Shown: positions 1 to 4,350 of the stretch, piece after piece
How positions within the stretch are numbered: the first letter of the stretch is position 1
How the letters are laid out: each line of letters opens with the position of its first letter
Source of the DNA: an uncultured Collinsella sp.
GTDB lineage: Bacteria; Actinomycetota; Coriobacteriia; Coriobacteriales; Coriobacteriaceae
DNA length: 5,454 nt
NCBI GenBank assembly: GCA_900550835.1
Contig: URTP01000133.1
Location: forward strand, 1 to 5,454
Direction: 5' to 3'
Notes under the pieces: model-generated
Databases searched by the model: none
Seen by the model: the letters and a program-made list of their open reading frames with translations, nothing else
What the model was told of the DNA's origin: nothing
Program-made: the position numbers and the translations under genes

Positions 1-877
1 GGCCTTTGGCATCGATCCGGCCTGCCTGCCGCAGGTGACCGACTCCGACGGTCTCTTTGGCACGACGGACCTGGACGGCTTTTTGCCCGCGCCCGTGCCG
101 GTGCACGGCGTGCTGGGCGACAGCCATGCGGCCCTGTTTGCGCAGGGTTGCCACAGCCGCGGTATGGCCAAAGCGACCTATGGCACCGGCAGCTCGGTCA
201 TGATGAATGTCGGCAACGAGTTTGTCGCCAGCTCGCACGGGCTTTCGAGCTCGCTTGCGTGGCGTATGGATGGCGTGACCGAGTATGTGCTCGAGGGCAA
301 CGTGAGCTATGCCGGCGCCGTCAAGACCTGGCTGCGCGACGATTTGGAGCTCATCAACAATCCCGAGGAAGTCACCGACCTGTGCTACGCCGCCAATCCG
401 GCGAGCCGCGTCTACTTTGTGCCGGCGTTCACTGGCCTGGGCGCGCCGCACTGGGCGAGCGATGCCGAGGGCTGCGTCTTTGGCATGACGCGCACCACGG
501 GCCGTGCGGAGTTCGTAAAGGCCGCCGACGAGTCGATCGCCTATCAGATCTTCGACGTGATCGATGCGATGGTCGAGGATTCGGGCGCGGCACTGGCCGA
601 GCTTCGTGTTGACGGCGGTCCCACGCGCGACGCGTACCTGATGCAGTTTGAGAGCGACCTGGTCGGCTCGCCCATCCGCATTGCGAGCAACGACGAGATG
701 AGCGGTCTGGGTGCGGCTTGGGCCTGCGGCATTGCGCTGGGCATGTACACGCGCGATGTCGTTGACGTCTACGGCGCCCGCGGCATCGTGGAGCCTGCCA
801 TGCCTGCCGACGAGCGAGCCAAAAAGATCGCCGGCTGGCGTCACGCCGTCGACGCGACCATCGCCTACACTGCCTAG
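1..877 (+). CDS. FGGY-family carbohydrate kinase, glycerol-kinase-like (C-terminal part, 5' truncated)
   Basis: An ATP-dependent cytoplasmic kinase of the FGGY family, phosphorylating a sugar or polyol. The reading frame is open from base 2 to the TAG at 875-877, giving 291 visible residues of a family usually about 500 long. The GTG at 35 is internal, because clear family sequence (FGIDPACLPQV) precedes it. Seen here: VLGDSHAALF, whose Asp (visible residue 40) aligns with the catalytic base in the glycerol kinase motif GDQQAALFGQ; the phosphate-contacting YGTGSS; VYFVPAFTGLGAPHW, very like glycerol kinase; and a C-terminal nucleotide-binding stretch with VDGGPTRDAYLMQF and SGLGAAWACGIALG. 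Glycerol kinases usually read DGGAVANN in the first of these, so the substrate could be another polyol or a ketose such as xylulose. The family is certain; the substrate is not, so no symbol is given. No partner gene is visible upstream. Confidence 0.93.
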   Translation, partial: AFGIDPACLPQVTDSDGLFGTTDLDGFLPAPVPVHGVLGDSHAALFAQGCHSRGMAKATYGTGSSVMMNVGNEFVASSHGLSSSLAWRMDGVTEYVLEGNVSYAGAVKTWLRDDLELINNPEEVTDLCYAANPASRVYFVPAFTGLGAPHWASDAEGCVFGMTRTTGRAEFVKAADESIAYQIFDVIDAMVEDSGAALAELRVDGGPTRDAYLMQFESDLVGSPIRIASNDEMSGLGAAWACGIALGMYTRDVVDVYGARGIVEPAMPADERAKKIAGWRHAVDATIAYTA

Positions 878-911
878 GCGGCTGCGCGGCGCCCGCAGGC
901 TATTCCCGGGC

Positions 912-936
912 AGCTCATTTGGGATGGGGCTTTTTT
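912..936 (+). terminator. Possible weak intrinsic terminator of the kinase gene
   Basis: AGCTC at 912-916 can pair with GGGCT at 927-931 across a 10-nt loop, and a run of six T covers 931-936. A second small stem, GCCCG (891-895) with CGGGC (907-911), lies just upstream. The stem is short and contains a G-T wobble, so termination here would be weak. The same T run also forms part of the 5' arm of the larger 922-986 hairpin, so the two structures exclude each other. Confidence 0.35.
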
Positions 937-986
937 GACTGGTATGATTGGTGCGATCATTCGAACCAGCTAAAAGAGCCCCGTCC
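922..986. repeat. Long near-perfect hairpin in the luxS leader
   Basis: Bases 922-948 pair with 956-986. GGATGGGGCT (922-931) pairs with AGCCCCGTCC (977-986), with one G-T wobble. 932-937 pairs with 971-976 as a T/A-rich stretch with two wobbles. There is one mismatch (938/970). CTGGT (939-943) pairs with ACCAG (965-969). TCGA (961-964) is bulged out, and ATGAT (944-948) pairs with ATCAT (956-960) around a 7-nt loop. Neither strand has a T run after the structure, so it is not a standard intrinsic terminator. It ends 14 nt before the luxS Shine-Dalgarno and leaves that site free. It could be an mRNA leader structure, an operator or a repeat element; the sequence does not decide. Confidence 0.7.
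940..948 (+). promoter_or_regulatory. Candidate extended -10 promoter for luxS
   Basis: TGGTATGAT at 940-948 fits an extended -10 element (TGN followed by TATGAT), and nothing resembling a good -35 box lies at the expected distance. Transcription would begin near 954-956, in the loop of the 922-986 hairpin, so the luxS mRNA would carry only the 3' arm. Transcripts reading through from the kinase gene would carry the whole hairpin. A single short motif of this kind can occur by chance. Confidence 0.3.
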
Positions 987-1012
987 TAAATTGACTACCG
1001 AGAGGATCTGCC

Positions 1013-1501
1013 ATGGAGCGCATCGCGAGTTTTTCCGTTGATCATCTGCTGCTTGAGCCCGGCGTGTATGTGAGCCGCATCGACCGCGATCCGGCGACCG
1101 GTGCCGCCGTCACCACCTTTGACCTGCGCCTGACCACGCCCAACAAGGAGCCAGTTATGAACACGGCGGAGTGCCACACCATCGAGCATCTGGGTGCCAC
1201 GTTCCTCCGCAATCATGCCGAGTGGTCGAGCCGCATTGTCTACTTTGGCCCCATGGGCTGCCGCACGGGCTTTTACCTGGTTGTCTTTGGTGAGCTGACG
1301 AGCGAGGAGATCTTGCCGCTCGTGCGCGAGCTGTTCGAGTTTGTTGCTGGTTTTGAGGGCGATATCCCCGGCGCCGCTCCCGAGGAGTGCGGTAACTATC
1401 TGGACCAGAACCTCCCCATGGCAAACTGGCTCGCGCGCCGCTATCTCGACCGCGACCTGGCCAATATCGACGAGAAGCACCTGCACTACCAGCAGGCGTA
1501 A
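1013..1501 (+). CDS. luxS: S-ribosylhomocysteine lyase LuxS
   Basis: Cytoplasmic metalloenzyme of the activated methyl cycle. It splits S-ribosylhomocysteine into homocysteine and 4,5-dihydroxy-2,3-pentanedione, the precursor of autoinducer-2. The 162-residue length is normal (about 150-160 in the family). Seen here: the metal-binding HTIEH motif (His55, Glu58, His59), the third metal ligand Cys126 in EECGNYLDQNL, and the catalytic Cys83 in GPMGCRTGFYL. The N-terminal half carries the conserved FDLRLTTPNKE stretch. All catalytic and metal-binding residues are present, so the enzyme should be active. The start is the ATG at 1013, preceded by AGAGGA (1001-1006) with a 6-nt spacer. The gene stands alone: 135 nt separate it from the kinase and a strong terminator follows. 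No pfs/mtnN or other methyl-cycle partner lies in the window. Confidence 0.98.
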   Translation: MERIASFSVDHLLLEPGVYVSRIDRDPATGAAVTTFDLRLTTPNKEPVMNTAECHTIEHLGATFLRNHAEWSSRIVYFGPMGCRTGFYLVVFGELTSEEILPLVRELFEFVAGFEGDIPGAAPEECGNYLDQNLPMANWLARRYLDRDLANIDEKHLHYQQA

Positions 1502-1530
1502 GGGCTTTATCGCCCAAAGCGCGCGCATTG

Positions 1531-1561
1531 GGCGCCTTCGCTTATGCGGGGGCGCCTTTTT
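1531..1561 (+). terminator. Intrinsic terminator of luxS
   Basis: GGCGCCTTCGC (1531-1541) pairs with GCGGGGGCGCC (1546-1556) to make an 11-bp stem (two G-T wobbles) closed by a TTAT tetraloop. Five T follow at 1557-1561. This is a standard Rho-independent terminator 29 nt after the luxS stop. A smaller stem, GGGC (1502-1505) with GCCC (1512-1515), directly follows the stop codon. Confidence 0.92.
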
Positions 1562-1580
1562 GTTGAGTGGTCGGGACGAG

Positions 1581-1646
1581 CGTTCAAAATCGCTCATGTT
1601 TGTTCTAGAATGTTCGTATAGTCACATTTACGAACAGGAGCGAACA
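1581..1646 (+). promoter_or_regulatory. Phased half-site operator and -10 region before the DUF4867 gene
   Basis: TGTTC occurs at 1601-1605 and 1611-1615, and its reverse complement GAACA at 1632-1636 and 1642-1646. The step within each pair is 10 bp and the step between the inner sites is 21 bp, so the four sites form an exact dyad centred at 1623.5. The inner pair extends to an 8-bp inverted repeat, TGTTCGTA (1611-1618) with TACGAACA (1629-1636). Two degenerate sites, CGTTC (1581) and CGCTC (1591), continue the 10-bp phase upstream. A -10-like TATAGT (1617-1622) sits inside the dyad, and the last half-site overlaps the first base of the start codon. A protein bound here would cover the -10, the ribosome binding site and the start, which suggests repression. 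The regulator is unknown. Confidence 0.65.
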
Positions 1647-2290
1647 TGCACATCTATTCTGTCAACGATCCCGAGTTCAAATCCTATGGCAACGTTTGGG
1701 ATGACGTTCCGTCCGAGCTCACGTCGCTCGTGCTCGAGGCGCTCTCTGCCACGCCCATCCCCGAAGGCAGCAAGTACGTAGCAAGCGCGCCGGAGCTCGA
1801 GAGCGTCAAGGGTGCCGATAAACTGGGCTTTCTCATGTTTGGCGGCCGCCCCTTCCAGCTCGGCTGGTGCAACGGCCACAACACACAGCTCAACTGCCTG
1901 GAGTATCACCGCGCCAGCGAGTTTAACCTGGGCGCTCGCGACTTTATCCTGCTCGTGGCGCATCGCTGGGAGATCGAGGACGGCAAGCTCGACACCGCGT
2001 GCGTCAAGGCGTTCCGCGTGCCGGCGGGTACGGTCGTCGAAGTCTTCAACACCACGCTCCACTACACGCCCTGCATGGTCGACGACGGCGGCTTCCAGGT
2101 GATGGTGGCGCTGCCGGCGGGCACCAATGGCCCGCGCCCCGAGGCCGCAGCCGACATGCCTGCCGCCGGTGACAGCTACTGCTACTGGAAGGCCGACAAG
2201 TGGGTTCTCTGCCACGCAGATAGTCCCAAGGCTGCCGAGGGCGGCTACGTGGGCCTCGTCGGCAAGAACCTCGACATCGCCTGTGACTAG
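1646..2290 (+). CDS. DUF4867 family protein, function unknown
   Basis: A soluble 214-residue protein with no signal peptide or membrane segment, recognised as DUF4867 from its opening MHIYSVNDPEFKSYG, the central CNGHNTQLNCLEYHR block and the closing stretch with WVLCHADSP and GYVGLVGKNL. His78, Glu86 and His88 in the central block, with His139 in TTLHYTPC, are suitably placed to bind a metal as in cupin-like enzymes. That is inference; no activity is claimed. Family members are known mainly from gut Firmicutes and Coriobacteria, and I infer a role in sugar-acid or carbohydrate metabolism only from general context. The start is the ATG at 1646, with AGGAG at 1636-1640 and a 5-nt spacer. The gene has its own operator-like upstream region (1581-1646). 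No T-run terminator follows; a palindromic repeat begins 8 nt after the stop and may form the mRNA 3' end. Confidence 0.88.
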   Translation: MHIYSVNDPEFKSYGNVWDDVPSELTSLVLEALSATPIPEGSKYVASAPELESVKGADKLGFLMFGGRPFQLGWCNGHNTQLNCLEYHRASEFNLGARDFILLVAHRWEIEDGKLDTACVKAFRVPAGTVVEVFNTTLHYTPCMVDDGGFQVMVALPAGTNGPRPEAAADMPAAGDSYCYWKADKWVLCHADSPKAAEGGYVGLVGKNLDIACD

Positions 2291-2298
2291 CATCTTCC

Positions 2299-2355
2299 GT
2301 CTCGATTTGTAACATCTAGCGGGCTAAATCGTCTCTACCTGTTACAGATTTAGAC
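2299..2355. repeat. Palindromic element type A, copy 1
   Basis: The arms 2299-2314 (GTCTCGATTTGTAACA) and 2340-2355 (TGTTACAGATTTAGAC) pair over 16 positions with one mismatch (2303/2351) and two G-T wobbles, around a 25-nt centre. The element starts 8 nt after the DUF4867 stop codon. It shares its arm sequence, the CTACC preceding its 3' arm, and the trailing GACAAAC with copy 2. It has no T run, so if it acts at an mRNA 3' end it would be by protecting or processing the RNA. Confidence 0.85.
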
Positions 2356-2378
2356 AAACTGCGGGGGCTGCCCGAAAA

Positions 2379-2433
2379 TCTCGATCTGTAACACCAAGCC
2401 CGGTTTTGGCTGCCTACCTGTTACAGATCGAGA
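2379..2433. repeat. Palindromic element type A, copy 2
   Basis: TCTCGATCTGTAACA (2379-2393) and TGTTACAGATCGAGA (2419-2433) form a perfect 15-bp inverted repeat around a 25-nt centre. An inner stem, AGCC (2397-2400) with GGCT (2408-2411), can form within the centre. It lies 80 bp downstream of copy 1, measured from arm to arm. The A/B types are separated by only a few bases: element B starts at 2438. The arms of copies 1 and 2 are also complementary to each other, so cross-pairing across 2299-2433 is possible. Confidence 0.9.
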
Positions 2434-2437
2434 CAAA

Positions 2438-2490
2438 CCGCCCCAAACCACCACAAAGGTGCCTGTCCCCTTTGTGGTGGTTTGGGGCGG
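2438..2490. repeat. Palindromic element type B with perfect 22-bp arms
   Basis: 2438-2459 and 2469-2490 are perfect inverted repeats of 22 bp around a 9-nt loop (TGCCTGTCC). The inner arm ends read CCACAAAGG and CCTTTGTGG. There is no T run on either strand, so it is not a standard terminator. The sequence GGTGCCTGTCCCCTTTGTGG across the loop resembles the REP-like palindromes found scattered in many bacterial genomes and mobilised by REP-associated tyrosine transposases; no such transposase is in the window. Together with the two A elements it fills most of the 314-base gap between the DUF4867 and GH1 genes. Confidence 0.92.
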
Positions 2491-2539
2491 CTGCCGGGGC
2501 GCCGTGTGCGAAAAGAAGTGTCGGCCTGCGTCGCTGTCG

Positions 2540-2568
2540 TTGAGCGAGGTCCTATTTGCGGGGATACT
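2540..2568 (+). promoter_or_regulatory. Candidate promoter of the GH1 gene
   Basis: TTGAGC (2540-2545) as -35 and GATACT (2563-2568) as -10 are separated by exactly 17 bp, each matching four of six consensus bases. Transcription would begin near 2575, giving a leader of about 30 nt with the Shine-Dalgarno AAAGGA at 2592-2597. This lies downstream of the palindrome cluster, so those elements would be outside the GH1 transcript. No clear cre or antiterminator (RAT) site is seen between it and the gene. Confidence 0.5.
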
Positions 2569-2604
2569 GAAGCTACGACAAACAGCGTGTGAAAGGATCG
2601 ATGT

Positions 2605-4035
2605 ATGGCTTTCCGTAAAGACTTCCTGTGGGGCGGCGCGACGGCTGCCAACCAGTGCGAGGGCGCCTACGACGTGGACGGCCGCGGCCTGGCCAACGTG
2701 GATGTGGCCCCGCACGGCCCCGAGCGCTTCGCGGTGGTCTCCGGCCAGCGCAAGATGCTCGACTTTGAGGACGGCTATTGCTACCCCGCGCAGACCGGCA
2801 TCGATTTCTACCACCGCTACAAGGAGGACATCGCCCTCTTTGCCGAGATGGGCTTTAAGACCTTCCGCATGAGCTTGGCCTGGACCCGCATCTTCCCCAA
2901 TGGTGACGAGACCGAGCCCAACGAGGCCGGCCTGGCCTTTTACGAGGACGTGTTCCGCGAGTGCCAGGCGCACGGCATCGAGCCGCTCGTGACCATCACG
3001 CACTTCGACTGCCCGATCCATCTCATCAAGGAGTACGGCGGCTGGCGCAACCGCAAACTCATCGACTTCTACAAGAACCTCGCGACCACGATCTTCACTC
3101 GCTACAAGGGCCTGGTGAAGTACTGGCTCACCTTCAACGAGATCAACATGATCCTGCACCTGCCGTTTATGGGTGCCGGCCTGGTTTTTGAAGAGGGCGA
3201 GAACAAGGAGGCCGTCGAGTACCTGGCCGCCCACAACGAGCTCGTCGCCAGCGCTTGGGCAACCAAGATCGCCCACGAGATCGACCCCGAGGTCAAGATC
3301 GGCTGCATGCTCGCGGCGGGTAGCTACTACCCCTACAGCTGCCGTCCGGGCGATGTGCGCCAGGCGCAGCTCGACAACCAGGACAACTACTTCTTTGTCG
3401 ACGTCCAGAGCCGCGGCTACTACCCGGCTTATGCCGTCAAGAAGCTCGAGCGTCTGGGCATCGACGTCGGCATGACTGACGAGGACCGCGAGATCCTGGC
3501 CGAAAACACCGTCGACTTCATCAGCTTTAGCTATTACAGCACCCGTTGTTCCGCCGGTGCCGATAACCCTGATGTCGAGCGCACCCAGGGCAACGCCTTC
3601 GCCGGCGCCAAGAACCCCTACCTGCAGGAGAGCCAGTGGGGCTGGGCCATCGATCCGCTGGGCTTCCGCATCACCCTCAACGACCTGTACGACCGCTATC
3701 AGAAGCCGCTGTTTGTGGTCGAGAACGGTCTGGGCGCCAAGGATGTTGTCGAGGAGGATGGCTCCATCAACGACGACTACCGTATCGACTACCTGCGCCA
3801 GCACATCGCCGCGATGCGCGATGCAGTGACCGAGGATGGCATTGACCTGCTGGGCTACACCACCTGGGGCCCGATCGACCTGGTGAGCGCCGGCACGGGC
3901 GAGATGTCCAAGCGCTACGGCTTTATCTACGTCGACCGCGACGACGCGGGCAACGGCACCCTCAAGCGTTCCAAGAAGAAGAGCTTTGACTGGTACAAGC
4001 ACGTCATTGAAACGAATGGTGAGGATCTGTCCTAA
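2605..4035 (+). CDS. GH1 6-phospho-beta-glucosidase (BglA type)
   Basis: Cytoplasmic glycoside hydrolase family 1 enzyme of 476 residues, a normal family length. It would cleave phosphorylated beta-glucosides such as cellobiose-6-phosphate, or salicin- and arbutin-phosphate, after uptake by a PTS, giving glucose-6-phosphate. Seen here: the N-terminal DFLWGGATAANQCEGAY signature, the acid/base Glu179 in TFNEIN, and the nucleophile Glu373 in VVENGLG. In WGPIDLVSAGTG, Ser428 stands where unphosphorylated-substrate glucosidases have Glu; with Lys436 and Tyr438 of SKRYGF it makes the sugar-phosphate pocket typical of 6-phospho-glycosidases. The start is the ATG at 2605, with AAAGGA at 2592-2597 and a 7-nt spacer; this matches the usual family N-terminus. 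No PTS permease or antiterminator gene is beside it in the window, so the transporter must be encoded elsewhere. A bgl/asc-type name is likely, but the exact paralogue cannot be fixed. Confidence 0.96.
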   Translation: MAFRKDFLWGGATAANQCEGAYDVDGRGLANVDVAPHGPERFAVVSGQRKMLDFEDGYCYPAQTGIDFYHRYKEDIALFAEMGFKTFRMSLAWTRIFPNGDETEPNEAGLAFYEDVFRECQAHGIEPLVTITHFDCPIHLIKEYGGWRNRKLIDFYKNLATTIFTRYKGLVKYWLTFNEINMILHLPFMGAGLVFEEGENKEAVEYLAAHNELVASAWATKIAHEIDPEVKIGCMLAAGSYYPYSCRPGDVRQAQLDNQDNYFFVDVQSRGYYPAYAVKKLERLGIDVGMTDEDREILAENTVDFISFSYYSTRCSAGADNPDVERTQGNAFAGAKNPYLQESQWGWAIDPLGFRITLNDLYDRYQKPLFVVENGLGAKDVVEEDGSINDDYRIDYLRQHIAAMRDAVTEDGIDLLGYTTWGPIDLVSAGTGEMSKRYGFIYVDRDDAGNGTLKRSKKKSFDWYKHVIETNGEDLS

Positions 4036-4071
4036 GGAAGCCGAGACACTCAACTTCAGAGTTTCCTAACC

Positions 4072-4110
4072 AAAACGCCCGGCGAGCAGTTAATGCCCGC
4101 CGGGCGTTTT
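4072..4110. terminator. Strong bidirectional intrinsic terminator after the GH1 gene
   Basis: AAAACGCCCGGCG (4072-4084) and CGCCGGGCGTTTT (4098-4110) form a perfect 13-bp stem with a 13-nt loop. The + strand ends in TTTT and the A run of the 5' arm gives a T run on the - strand, so it can stop transcription both ways. It lies 36 nt after the GH1 stop. It may also end transcripts of the convergent DUF1593 gene, since no other T-run terminator serves that gene. Confidence 0.93.
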
Positions 4111-4126
4111 GTTAAAAGAAGTGAAA

Positions 4127-4211
4127 GCACTCATTGGGGACGTACTTAAATGACCAGTCAAACAAGAACGTCCCCAACGACTACTCATTTAAGTCTGTCC
4201 CCAATGAGTGC
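4127..4211. repeat. Palindromic element type C with two exclusive folds
   Basis: 4127-4153 pairs with 4185-4211 over 27 positions with one mismatch (4143/4195) and one G-T wobble; the arms contain GCACTCATTGGGGAC and ACTTAAATGA. Within the 31-nt centre, ACGTCCCCAA (4168-4177) is perfectly complementary to TTGGGGACGT (4134-4143) of the 5' arm, so a shorter 10-bp stem competes with the long one. The 8-mer CTGTCCCC (4195-4202) also occurs in element B (2463-2470). Together with element D it fills most of the gap between the two convergent genes. It resembles REP-like or non-autonomous mobile palindromes. A short open frame across it (4134-4319) looks spurious. Confidence 0.9.
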
Positions 4212-4310
4212 CCCAAAGTGAGAGTGGATAATCTGCCGTTTTTGGCCTGTTTGGGGGCTCAAAGTGGGAGATTATCCACTCTCGTCATTTGGCCGGCACT
4301 TGGGGGCACT
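4207..4310. repeat. Nested palindromic element type D
   Basis: The inner perfect 15-bp inverted repeat is GAGAGTGGATAATCT (4220-4234) with AGATTATCCACTCTC (4269-4283). An outer inverted repeat, AGTGCCCCAAAGTG (4207-4220) with CACTTGGGGGCACT (4297-4310), pairs at 13 of 14 positions. The 34-nt centre can form a small stem (GCC 4235-4237 with GGC 4244-4246). The outer left arm shares five bases (4207-4211) with the right end of element C, so the two palindromes are joined end to end. No T run follows on either strand. Confidence 0.88.
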
Positions 4311-4326
4311 TCTTGTTGAGTGTGAG

Positions 4327-4350
4327 CGCCGTCGCTGCTACGCGACGGTG
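4327..4350. other. Hairpin with the DUF1593 stop codon in its loop
   Basis: CCGTCGC (4329-4335) pairs with GCGACGG (4342-4348), extended by a G-T wobble and a C-G pair to 9 bp at 4327/4350. The loop is TGCTAC (4336-4341), and the - strand stop codon TAG occupies 4338-4340 within it. No T run follows on the - strand, so it is not a standard terminator. It may stabilise the mRNA 3' end or be a chance product of GC-rich sequence. Confidence 0.55.

Noticed and set aside
1..1501. Kinase plus luxS as an AI-2 production and uptake (LsrK) pair
   Set aside because: The visible kinase part is glycerol-kinase-like, no Lsr transporter is present, and terminator-like and hairpin sequences separate the two genes.
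995..1597. A 200-codon - strand frame over luxS
   Set aside because: Same explanation; LuxS on the + strand has all its catalytic residues, and the antisense frame runs through the luxS terminator.
1601..1646. LexA (SOS) box
   Set aside because: LexA boxes have GAAC followed by GTTC a few bases apart. Here the order is reversed and the half-sites are much farther apart.
1628..2293. A 221-codon - strand frame over the DUF4867 gene
   Set aside because: Antisense shadow of a well-supported family member; its end falls in the operator-like region and no ribosome binding site was seen.
2299..2490. CRISPR array
   Set aside because: There are only two similar units, which are themselves palindromes with divergent centres rather than direct repeats separated by uniform spacers, and no cas gene is visible.
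2299..2604. Riboswitch or T-box in the leader of the GH1 gene
   Set aside because: The likely promoter at 2540-2568 lies downstream of the palindromes, and no conserved riboswitch core was recognised.
2350..4053. A 567-codon open frame on the - strand opposite the GH1 gene
   Set aside because: It lies over a clear GH1 gene in codon-aligned antisense. TTA, CTA and TCA codons, which would give antisense stops, are rare in GC-rich genes, so long antisense frames are expected. The translation is low-complexity (Val, Ala, Leu, Asp) and resembles no family.
4134..4319. A 61-codon + strand frame between the GH1 and DUF1593 genes
   Set aside because: It is built almost entirely from palindromes C and D, so its repeated peptide pattern (NVPNDYSFKSVPNE) reflects the repeats, and no ribosome binding site precedes it.
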